Origin: Oscillospiraceae bacterium | GTDB lineage: Bacteria; Bacillota; Clostridia; Oscillospirales; Acutalibacteraceae | DNA length: 6,579 nucleotides | Assembly: GCA_009783605.1 (NCBI GenBank) | Contig: WRDE01000119.1 | Span: forward strand, 1-6,579 | Direction of reading: 5' to 3' | In this document: positions 1-5,512 of the stretch, piece by piece | Position numbering within the stretch: position 1 is the stretch's first letter | Layout: each line of letters opens with the position of its first letter | The notes under the pieces: model-generated | What the model saw: the letters and a program-made list of their open reading frames with translations, nothing else | Told to the model about the DNA's origin: nothing | Database searches by the model: none | Made by a program: the position numbers and the translations under genes

Positions 1-9
1 GCGCTGCGG

Positions 10-26
10 CAAACGCGGAGCGTTTG
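10..26. repeat. Small perfect hairpin beyond the terminator
   Basis: CAAACGC (10-16) and GCGTTTG (20-26) pair perfectly around a three-base GGA loop. No T-run follows on either strand. It lies downstream of the terminator near the window edge and may belong to a neighbouring intergenic repeat or structure that is cut off. No gene is visible in positions 1-49. Confidence 0.45.
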
Positions 27-49
27 TCTACTAATCCCAACACATACAC

Positions 50-87
50 AAAAAAAGACAACCGCACAATGTAAAACGTGCGGTTGT
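50..87 (-). terminator. Intrinsic terminator after the subtilase gene
   Basis: ACAACCGCAC (58-67) pairs perfectly with GTGCGGTTGT (78-87), a ten-pair GC-containing stem with a ten-base loop. Read on the minus strand, the stem is followed after one base by seven T (plus-strand A run 50-56). It begins about 14 bases after the TGA stop, the expected position for ending the lipoprotein-subtilase transcript. Confidence 0.9.
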
Positions 88-101
88 TCTATATGTTTCT
101 G

Positions 102-1376
102 TCAATTAAAAACAACACTATTCGCATTCCGTTTAAGTTTTGAATCTCTTGAATCCCAATTCCACTCATATAATTTCAGCGAACCGTTATTTTCGGCATA
201 AATAACCGCGACATCATAATTGGTACCATTATAGAATCCCGATACGATCCTGTTATTGATACAATATGGATCAAAACCGGAGGTATTGGAAGTCCAGTCG
301 CCGTTGCCGTAGAGGACATTAAAACCGCCTCCGCTCTTTCCGTGCCAAGCAAATAGCCTCGTTGTCGACCCGCCTACATCGTAAAAGCCAGCTATACTGT
401 CATATATATTTCCGCTCCCTTTAAAATTCCCGGCAACTAACCTGCGTCCCAGCTTAGACGCCGTAAAGGTAGTCGATTGCCAAACCGAACCGTTCGGATT
501 ACTGCCATTGATTACCTGTAAGCCGGTACTTGTGCCTTTCCATTCAAAAATGGATGATGTGTTTAAACCGTGGTCGTAGAACAGGGCGATATCCTGATAA
601 CTGCTTCCGGTAAAACGGCCGGCGACAGCGTCATGTATACCGATCGCGTTAAAATCGGTACCCCGCCAAACGGCGCCGCCCTGCTGCGAGCCGATCGAAA
701 CCATTTTGCCTTGTGCCGCCGACCATTGCCATTCGAAAATGGAAGTGGTTTTCGCGCCGTGATCATAAAAGAGTGCAATATCCCATTTCGTAGTATTGCT
801 GAATTTTCCGGTCACAACCTTAACTATGCGGGACGCGTCAAAAGTGGCGCTTCGCCACATCGCGCCGCCTGTCTGCGTGCCTTGCGGAATCAATTGATAA
901 TTATTATTGGTGGAATCGCCCTTCCACACAAACATCGACGTGGTGGTGGAGCCGTAGTCGTAGAAAAGGGCGATATCGGACAAATCATTGCCGCCGAGAT
1001 AATTGCCGACCACAATATCACGGATACCGGAAGACGGGAAACTGGGTCCCCGCCACATATAATCCCTTCCGGGAACCGAACGCAATTGAAATACGCCATT
1101 GATATATCCCCAACAATAAATAGAGGTCATTTGATCGCTGTTCTTCGCGATAACGGCGATATCGTCGTATGTGCTGCTGAAAAATTTTCCGGTGACGACA
1201 CCAATAATAGCGGAATAGGGAAAACCCCCGACCTTGGAGATCCAGGCCTGCGTGGCGGTGGTGTTGCTGCCGTAACGCATCATCAGCGCGATTTGGTTAT
1301 TGCCCTTATCCACAATATACGCGGTACTCATCTTGCCGGAATTGTTGAACACACCGGTGACCGCTTTGTTTTTTCC
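102..1376 (-). repeat. Seven-fold beta-propeller repeat region of the subtilase
   Basis: Seven units begin at TGVF (485), TGKF (540), VGNY (601), TGKF (667), AGRF (730), AGNF (793) and SGFY (857), about 55-66 residues apart. Each continues with a D-[IS]-A-x-[FI]-Y-D-x-G core and a T-[ST]-x-[FY]-x-W strand. Middle blades also carry a W-[RQ]-x-x-x-F motif (MWRGPSF, MWRSATF, VWRGTDF, VWQSTTF). The first and last units are the most diverged. The pattern resembles FG-GAP/VCBS-type or lectin-like propellers; the ligand is unknown. Confidence 0.75.
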
Positions 1377-2807
1377 GCCGGAATACGCCGCCGCGTTCCG
1401 CAAAGCGTTGAATGCGTTCAACCGGCCGCCGGAGCGGACTTTGCTGGTAAGAGAAGAATTCTTATCCACACCGGAAAGAATGGCCTGTTTGATTTGAACG
1501 GCGGTTAGATCGGGATACTTCGATTTGATCAGAGCGGCTACGCCAGTCACCATAGGGCAAGCAACGGAGGTCCCCCACCAACCACTTTGATAACCCGTAG
1601 AATCTACAGCTGTAGGCACTGTGACTGCTATCCCTGTACCCGGCGCGGCGAGATGAACGGTTGTAGCGCCCCAATTGGAAGCTTTGTTAGCAGGCCAATC
1701 GGCGGTTGTTGCCAAGTTATTGCTGTTTTGCGCGGTTCCCGCAACATTAATGATATTGGAAAGATTATAGCATCCCGGATAAAATTTTGTATTACCGTCG
1801 GTATTGATCCCGTCATTCCCAGCCGAACAAACGATCAACCCGGCATAATTCCGCATGGCCGATTCTACTTCAGGGGAATAATCAGGGCCGCCAAAACTGC
1901 AATTGACAATCAATATACTATTGGAGCCGGCATAATTAATGGCTGCTATTACATGATGATCCAAAAAATTTGAGGTGGTAGTACCGACTTTTAGCGGAAC
2001 CAACGATACTTTCCAATTCACCCCGCATATACCGGTCAAATTATTTCCCCGTGCGCCAATGACTCCGGCAACAGCAGTGCCATGACCGTTAGCAGTATCA
2101 GTCGTACTGCTGTTGTTATTGACAAAATTCCACCCAGAAGACAGATTGCCGCTTAAATCACTATGAGTGGATACGCCGGCTTCCATGACACCGACCTTTA
2201 CCGCGGTGGAGCCTGTCGTAATATCCCAAGCCGCCGGCATGTTGAGATAGGCTGATGAATTGAGCGCCCATTGCTGCTGACCGTACATAGGATCGTTTGG
2301 CGTGGTTGACTGGGGATACCGGTAATAGCTTGGCCCCGCGCTCTCTATGTAATCCAGCTTTTCCAATTCCCTAACAGCCATCAAAACATTTTCCTTGCCG
2401 GGGTTATCAAGCTTGATTTCAAGTATTTGCCTGAAGTCTTCATAATTCAACAAATCTTCCGCTTCTTCTTTCTGAAAACCGTCGGTGTTTATGGAAAAAT
2501 CTTCAATGTCTGCGGTTCGCTGCCGGAACATATTTTCCGTATGCGGCGTTAAACTTTTGACGCTTTCGATTTGCAAATTTTGAAAATCGTGGCGGGTGAA
2601 AGTGAGCGTTTTTCTGCTGGTACTTCTGTTGATCACAACAAGAACAATATCGTCGGCGAAATCACTTTCCAATGTGGCTTCGCAATATTTCTTCTCATCG
2701 GTAGGCTCCCGGCCTGCAAGGGATGAAGCATTAACGGCGGGGGCGGGAAACACGGAAACGGATAATAATAGTCCAATGACAAGCGCGATTGATAAGATTT
2801 TTTTCAT
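102..2807 (-). CDS. Secreted subtilisin-family (S8) protein with C-terminal beta-propeller repeats
   Basis: This is an exported 901-residue protein, probably a serine protease. Residues 1-27 are a Sec signal peptide (KK, hydrophobic core, then PAPAVNA). Residues about 38-165 look like a subtilase prodomain, including ILEIKLDNPGKENVLMAV and LEKLDYIESAGPSYYRYP. The S8 domain spans about 175-472. His242 (GHGTAVAG), oxyanion Asn331 (SAGNDG) and nucleophile Ser414 (GTSVACPMVTG) are all present. The position of the catalytic Asp reads VGVMEAG, giving Glu209 where Asp is expected in VxVIDTG. Residues about 478-901 hold seven FG-GAP-like repeats of roughly 55-66 residues, consistent with a seven-bladed propeller used for binding. 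There is no LPXTG, SLH or dockerin module, so surface attachment, if any, may come through the propeller or the neighbouring lipoprotein. It is last in its transcription unit and is followed by a strong terminator. Activity is uncertain because of Glu209; the fold assignment is secure. Confidence 0.93.
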   Translation of the reverse strand: MKKILSIALVIGLLLSVSVFPAPAVNASSLAGREPTDEKKYCEATLESDFADDIVLVVINRSTSRKTLTFTRHDFQNLQIESVKSLTPHTENMFRQRTADIEDFSINTDGFQKEEAEDLLNYEDFRQILEIKLDNPGKENVLMAVRELEKLDYIESAGPSYYRYPQSTTPNDPMYGQQQWALNSSAYLNMPAAWDITTGSTAVKVGVMEAGVSTHSDLSGNLSSGWNFVNNNSSTTDTANGHGTAVAGVIGARGNNLTGICGVNWKVSLVPLKVGTTTSNFLDHHVIAAINYAGSNSILIVNCSFGGPDYSPEVESAMRNYAGLIVCSAGNDGINTDGNTKFYPGCYNLSNIINVAGTAQNSNNLATTADWPANKASNWGATTVHLAAPGTGIAVTVPTAVDSTGYQSGWWGTSVACPMVTGVAALIKSKYPDLTAVQIKQAILSGVDKNSSLTSKVRSGGRLNAFNALRNAAAYSGGKNKAVTGVFNNSGKMSTAYIVDKGNNQIALMMRYGSNTTATQAWISKVGGFPYSAIIGVVTGKFFSSTYDDIAVIAKNSDQMTSIYCWGYINGVFQLRSVPGRDYMWRGPSFPSSGIRDIVVGNYLGGNDLSDIALFYDYGSTTTSMFVWKGDSTNNNYQLIPQGTQTGGAMWRSATFDASRIVKVVTGKFSNTTKWDIALFYDHGAKTTSIFEWQWSAAQGKMVSIGSQQGGAVWRGTDFNAIGIHDAVAGRFTGSSYQDIALFYDHGLNTSSIFEWKGTSTGLQVINGSNPNGSVWQSTTFTASKLGRRLVAGNFKGSGNIYDSIAGFYDVGGSTTRLFAWHGKSGGGFNVLYGNGDWTSNTSGFDPYCINNRIVSGFYNGTNYDVAVIYAENNGSLKLYEWNWDSRDSKLKRNANSVVFN

Positions 2808-2815
2808 GTTTTACA

Positions 2816-2821
2816 TCCTCT
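2816..2821 (-). promoter_or_regulatory. Ribosome binding site of the subtilase gene
   Basis: AGAGGA lies eight bases before the ATG at 2807, inside the 19-base gap after the lipoprotein stop. It confirms the ATG as the start and supports separate initiation on a shared transcript. Confidence 0.7.
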
Positions 2822-2826
2822 ATTTT

Positions 2827-3558
2827 TTATTTACTATAATATGCGATATCTTGGATATCCTGCTTTGTCAGGATTCCTTCGTTGTAGGCTTCCCGGATAA
2901 AGATAAAATCCGAACCTACATAGACAAATGGCCAATTACCAAATATGCTAAGATTAATTTCGACACCTGCTATTTCCGTTTTAACACCGCCTTGGTTACA
3001 ATTCCACCTGTCGCAAAAAACCATAACCACGGCGTATCCATTATATGTGCCGTAATATTTTTTTATATAGAGATCATCTATTGTATAATTAGCATAATCA
3101 ATTATCGAAGGGTCCTCCGCGACTTGCTTTGCCCAAAAATCTTCTTTGATTTTTTGCTCCTGTGCATCGCTCAACACCGCCGGATTTTTCGGTCGCGGCA
3201 CATATCCCGTCGTTGTGGTAGTTGTCGGTTCCGTTGTAGTAGTGGTCGTTAGCCCCACCGTAACCACCGTCGTCGCAACAGTCTCCTTTTTCGCCGCAGT
3301 CGTCGTAGCCGCGGCAGCAGTTGGCTTTTTCGTGGTCTCCGCCGTCGTTTCTTCCTCTGCCGTCGTCGTAGTCGACTTTTTCGTCGTAGTCGCTGTCGGC
3401 TTTTTCTTTGTCCCCGACGCGGTCGCACTCGTGGTTGTCACAGCCGTCTCCTCCGGCCCGTCGTCTCCCGGATTCGCCGCCGCCTGCGAATGGCCGCAAG
3501 CCGCCAGCGCCGCCGTCAGACATACGACCACAGCCAGTCCCAATAGTTTTTTTAACAC
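2827..3558 (-). CDS. Lipoprotein with Thr-rich stalk and small C-terminal domain
   Basis: This is a predicted surface lipoprotein of 243 residues whose function I do not know. From the GTG at 3558 it starts MLKKLLGLAVVV, a type II signal peptide with lipobox LAAC and acylated Cys21. Residues about 38-118 are a low-complexity linker, nearly half Thr with Ala, Lys and Glu, probably an extended stalk and possibly O-glycosylated. Residues about 128-243 form a compact domain containing IKKYYGTYNGYAVVM, a CDRWNC pair (Cys182, Cys187) that could form a disulfide, an EIAGVEI strand, and the ending IREAYNEGILTKQDI-QDIAYY. This ending resembles a domain I recall recurring at the C-terminus of Oscillospiraceae lipoproteins and cell-surface proteins of unknown role; that is recollection, not a search result. 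The subtilase starts 19 bases downstream with its own Shine-Dalgarno, so the two are probably co-transcribed. The domain could be an adhesion module or a partner of the protease, but neither is shown by the sequence. Confidence 0.85.
   Translation of the reverse strand: MLKKLLGLAVVVCLTAALAACGHSQAAANPGDDGPEETAVTTTSATASGTKKKPTATTTKKSTTTTAEEETTAETTKKPTAAAATTTAAKKETVATTVVTVGLTTTTTTEPTTTTTTGYVPRPKNPAVLSDAQEQKIKEDFWAKQVAEDPSIIDYANYTIDDLYIKKYYGTYNGYAVVMVFCDRWNCNQGGVKTEIAGVEINLSIFGNWPFVYVGSDFIFIREAYNEGILTKQDIQDIAYYSK
3205..3447 (-). repeat. Low-complexity Thr-rich coding repeat
   Basis: This is the DNA of the lipoprotein stalk, made largely of ACN codons (read on the plus strand as GTN, e.g. gtcgtcgta and gtagtagtgg). 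Homopolymeric Thr runs of up to six occur. Such tracts change length readily and also create long, meaningless Val-rich frames on the opposite strand. Confidence 0.7.
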
Positions 3559-3566
3559 GTACAACA

Positions 3567-3574
3567 CCCTCTCT
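3567..3574 (-). promoter_or_regulatory. Ribosome binding site that decides the lipoprotein start
   Basis: AGAGAGGG on the minus strand ends eight bases before the GTG at 3558, which is ideal spacing. The upstream GTG at 3567 overlaps the motif and the TTG at 3564 is only two bases away, so neither is likely to be used. Confidence 0.6.
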
Positions 3575-3592
3575 ATATTTTATTGATATGAG

Positions 3593-3607
3593 CATTTTTG
3601 AAAAATG
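3593..3607. promoter_or_regulatory. Palindrome upstream of lipoprotein gene, possible operator
   Basis: CATTTTT and AAAAATG form a perfect seven-base inverted repeat around a single G, in the 69-base gap between the CheX-like gene and the lipoprotein gene. It lies about 35 bases upstream of the preferred GTG. The gap is AT-rich and contains only weak promoter-like matches: TTGAAT at 3626-3631 with TATCAT at 3605-3610 on the minus strand, spaced 15 bases, with TATCAT overlapping the palindrome. It could be a repressor site over a promoter or simply AT-rich chance symmetry. There is no clear terminator for the che genes here. Confidence 0.25.
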
Positions 3608-3627
3608 ATACAGCTCTCATTGTACAT

Positions 3628-4092
3628 TCAAGAATAGACCACCTTGATTTTCACCGCGATTTTTTCTCCCCGCAGCATCCGGGAGATCACCGGCACCCGT
3701 TTTTTGGTGACCATCGAGATATCCGTCCCGCGGATGACGAAGGGGGAGGAGAGGGAGAACATATAATCCGGGTCTTTGATCCGCAGTTTCACGCTGCCGG
3801 CAGTCATATTCACCAACTCGCAGAGGGTGTCGCTCATATCGTCCTCGCCGACCTGCTCGACGGGGACGCCGGTCATACAGGAGTACAGCATCCGGACGTC
3901 TTCCTCCTCCGCCGAGATAAAAATCAGACCCCGGTTTTTGCTGTTGAGATTCATAATACCGACCATTTCACCGAATCCGTCATCCTGCATGGTGGATACC
4001 ATATCCAACGCCAGGCCGGTGGTGGTGGAAACGACCTCTGCCAGCGCGCCGGCGAAAACGGCGCACAGTTCTTCCTTGAGATCAATAGTCAT
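3628..4092 (-). CDS. cheX: CheX-like CheY-P phosphatase
   Basis: CheX proteins speed dephosphorylation of CheY-P and so end the signal. This 154-residue protein has the CheX/CheC-family layout and one active-site motif of E-x-x-N form: Glu92 and Asn95 in CELVNMTAG. CheC usually has two such sites, so CheX is the better match. Also typical are the alternating strands around GEMVGIMNLN and RGLIFIS and the helix carrying the motif. The start is ATG at 4092, inside the TGATG overlap with cheY, with AGAAGG about nine bases upstream. A longer reading from 4119 would add nine Arg-rich residues (MYRGRRRLL) that lie inside cheY and match nothing in the family. The position right after cheY puts the phosphatase next to its likely substrate. 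No cheC or cheD is present in the window. The family call is firm; phosphatase activity is inferred from the retained Glu and Asn. Confidence 0.85.
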   Translation of the reverse strand: MTIDLKEELCAVFAGALAEVVSTTTGLALDMVSTMQDDGFGEMVGIMNLNSKNRGLIFISAEEEDVRMLYSCMTGVPVEQVGEDDMSDTLCELVNMTAGSVKLRIKDPDYMFSLSSPFVIRGTDISMVTKKRVPVISRMLRGEKIAVKIKVVYS

Positions 4093-4472
4093 CAATAATC
4101 GCCTTCTTCCCCGATACATTCAATAATTTTTAACTCCAACTCCTCCGTCGTGAAGGGTTTGGTCAGATAATTGGCGGCGCCGGCCCGGATAGCGGCGACG
4201 ATACTGGTTTTTTGACTCTCGGTCGTCACCATCATCACCGGAATATCTTTATACTTTTCGTTTTTCTTCATCTCAACCAGCACATCATACCCGCTCATTT
4301 CCGGCATATTCCAATCGAGCAGCACCAAACTGATCTCCCGGTGGCACTCCGCGAGCTTTTCCAGCGCTTCAATCCCGTCCTGGGCCTCCTCCGCCTCCAT
4401 TGATAAGACGCCGGCGGCCGCTTTGATGACCTTACGGATCACCGCGGAGTCGTCAACGATTAACAGTTTCAT
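4092..4472 (-). CDS. cheY: CheY-type single-domain response regulator
   Basis: This is a stand-alone receiver of 126 residues with no output domain, the typical CheY size. CheY is phosphorylated by CheA and in flagellated bacteria signals to the motor switch. All key positions are present, numbering from MKLLIVDD: acidic pair Asp7/Asp8, phospho-acceptor Asp53 in LLDWNMP, switch Thr83, aromatic Tyr102 and Lys105 in LTKPF. The ATG at 4472 is preferred because MKLLIVDD is the conventional receiver N-terminus and a weak GGATGA lies about ten bases upstream. The in-frame ATG at 4487 would add MDEYR, but the AAAGG abuts it with no spacing. The stop overlaps the next gene's ATG by one base (TGATG), so it is probably translationally coupled to the CheX-like phosphatase. 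A CheY is the best reading given the cheB/cheR neighbours; whether it drives flagella or another output cannot be seen here. Confidence 0.92.
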   Translation of the reverse strand: MKLLIVDDSAVIRKVIKAAAGVLSMEAEEAQDGIEALEKLAECHREISLVLLDWNMPEMSGYDVLVEMKKNEKYKDIPVMMVTTESQKTSIVAAIRAGAANYLTKPFTTEELELKIIECIGEEGDY

Positions 4473-4496
4473 TCTGTATTCATCCATCCTTTCACG

Positions 4497-4513
4497 AGAG
4501 CTTAGAGCTTAGA
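4497..4513. repeat. Short tandem 7-mer at the cheR-cheY junction
   Basis: AGAGCTT occurs twice in tandem (4497-4503 and 4504-4510), followed by AGA. It overlaps the cheR stop codon and fills most of the short gap before cheY. It is small and may be a replication-slippage product; no function can be assigned. Confidence 0.4.
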
Positions 4514-5384
4514 ATTTTGGATTCTTTTTGGTGTAGTAGGTCAGATTCTTAAAATGATTCGCGTCGTATTTGTCGGCAAACAATTCATACAGGGCGTAGT
4601 TTCCGGTGAATAACACACCGCGGCTATCCAAGGCGTTATAGAGCTTGTTGATAATCTCCCGCTTTTTTTCTTCCGAAAAATAGATCAGTACATAGCGGCA
4701 GAAGATGACGTCGAATATGCCGAATTCGCTGTAATCCTGATGCAGATTGAACTGCCGGAACCGTATCGCCTGTTTGATCCGGGGATCCAGCTCCCATGCC
4801 ATCCCGTTTTTGGTAAAATATCTGTCCCGGTAATACTCGCTCAAGCCCCGGGTGATGCTGATGCCGTCGTAGCGGGCCCTTTTGGCGTAATCCAATACCC
4901 GGCTGGAAATATCGGTGGCAAAAAAATCGAAATCCGACAGGCTGATATCCCGGATATTGTTGGTTTTCAGATAGTTGTCCACGCACATGGCGGTGGAATA
5001 GGCCTCCTGGCCGGTAGATACGGCGGACAGCCAGATCCGGATCCGGCTTTTCTCCCCCGACATCATCGCTTTCACCAACGGGGGCAGCACAAATTCCTCC
5101 AATACCCGCCAGGGGGTCGCGTCCCGGAACCACAGCGTCTCATTGGTGGTGATGGCGTTGATGATCTTCTGGGGCAGCAGCGGATCCCGCCCGGAAACGA
5201 CATAGGTATAGAATTTGCCGAAATCCTCATATCCGGCCTCTGCCATCAGCCGCGAGAGCCGTGTCTCGATCAGATAGGTTTTTTCGGGAGGGATAACAAT
5301 ACCGCTGTGCTTCAATATAAAGTCCCGGAAAAGGACATATTCCTCCGGGTCAACCGGGTAATGAAACTTCAGGTCCAGTTCCAA
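4509..5384 (-). CDS. cheR: Chemotaxis protein methyltransferase CheR
   Basis: CheR transfers methyl groups from S-adenosylmethionine to receptor glutamates; it is cytoplasmic. The length (291 residues) and layout match the family: a small helical N-terminal domain (about 16-75) and then the methyltransferase fold. Visible motifs are TTNET (79-83) followed by Phe-Arg87, the SAM-binding STGQE (123-127), Asp158 in FATDIS, Asn213-Leu214, and FDVIFCRYVLIYF (224-236). Arg87, Glu127, Asp158 and Tyr235 align with residues known to matter in enteric CheR. Tyr231 replaces the nearly constant Asn of CRN. The start is TTG at 5384, because an in-frame stop lies three codons upstream (5391-5393) and no later Met precedes the N-terminal domain. 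The Shine-Dalgarno sequence is weak, which suggests modest translation. There is no C-terminal pentapeptide-binding TPR extension. It sits between cheB and cheY in one operon. Confidence 0.95.
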   Translation of the reverse strand: MELDLKFHYPVDPEEYVLFRDFILKHSGIVIPPEKTYLIETRLSRLMAEAGYEDFGKFYTYVVSGRDPLLPQKIINAITTNETLWFRDATPWRVLEEFVLPPLVKAMMSGEKSRIRIWLSAVSTGQEAYSTAMCVDNYLKTNNIRDISLSDFDFFATDISSRVLDYAKRARYDGISITRGLSEYYRDRYFTKNGMAWELDPRIKQAIRFRQFNLHQDYSEFGIFDVIFCRYVLIYFSEEKKREIINKLYNALDSRGVLFTGNYALYELFADKYDANHFKNLTYYTKKNPKF

Positions 5385-5403
5385 ACTTGTTCATCTCATT
5401 TCA

Positions 5404-5435
5404 GGGCGGGTTAGGGAATAGGGGTTAGGGGATAG
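5404..5435 (+). repeat. G-run tandem repeat, possible G-quadruplex
   Basis: The plus strand carries five runs of three or four G separated by one to four bases (GGG-C-GGG-TTA-GGG-AATA-GGGG-TTA-GGGG). It contains a 14-base unit, GGGTTAGGGAATAG (5408-5421), repeated once with a single change (5422-5435). This fits the usual pattern for an intramolecular G-quadruplex. The G-rich strand is the template for the cheB-cheR transcript, so the RNA would be C-rich. It ends about 20 bases before the cheR translational start region. The sequence pattern is seen directly; any effect on cheR expression is inference. Confidence 0.55.
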
Positions 5436-5462
5436 AAACCGCAAAAGCAGATGTGATCTTTA

Positions 5463-5493
5463 CCCCCTTTTGAAAGGGGGCAAGGCTGCCTTG
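5463..5493. repeat. Two adjacent perfect hairpins after cheB
   Basis: CCCCCTTT (5463-5470) pairs with AAAGGGGG (5473-5480) across a two-base gap; as folded RNA this is more realistically a seven-pair stem with a TTGA loop. Directly next to it, CAAGGC (5481-5486) and GCCTTG (5488-5493) form a second perfect inverted repeat around a single base. On the transcribed (minus) strand no T-run follows either hairpin, so they do not form a standard intrinsic terminator. They may be an mRNA stability or processing element at the cheB 3' end, or part of a dispersed intergenic repeat. Confidence 0.6.
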
Positions 5494-5512
5494 CGTCCGA
5501 AGCTCTGAGTTC

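Noticed and set aside
570..1508. Long plus-strand open frame (312 codons) opposite the subtilase
   Set aside because: It is the antisense of the propeller and S8 region, has no recognisable domain, signal or ribosome binding site, and its length follows from the repeated codon pattern of the propeller.
2596..3252. Plus-strand frame of 218 codons spanning the lipoprotein-subtilase junction
   Set aside because: It crosses two well-supported minus-strand genes, has low-complexity hydrophobic content and no family resemblance.
3146..3586. Plus-strand Val-rich open frame resembling a membrane protein
   Set aside because: The Val runs are simply the reverse complement of the Thr codons of the lipoprotein stalk.
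3605..3631. Promoter TTGAAT-15-TATCAT on the minus strand
   Set aside because: The spacing is two bases short of the optimum and the -35 overlaps the cheX stop; too weak to call as a promoter on its own.
4093..4119. N-terminal extension MYRGRRRLL of the CheX-like protein
   Set aside because: It lies wholly inside cheY, lacks family similarity, and the ATG at 4092 has better coupling and spacing to a ribosome binding site.
4740..5414. Plus-strand frame opposite cheR
   Set aside because: It is a shadow of a conserved gene, with no motif and no plausible start signal.
5463..5493. Rho-independent terminator after cheB
   Set aside because: Neither strand has a T-run after the hairpins; recorded only as structured repeats.
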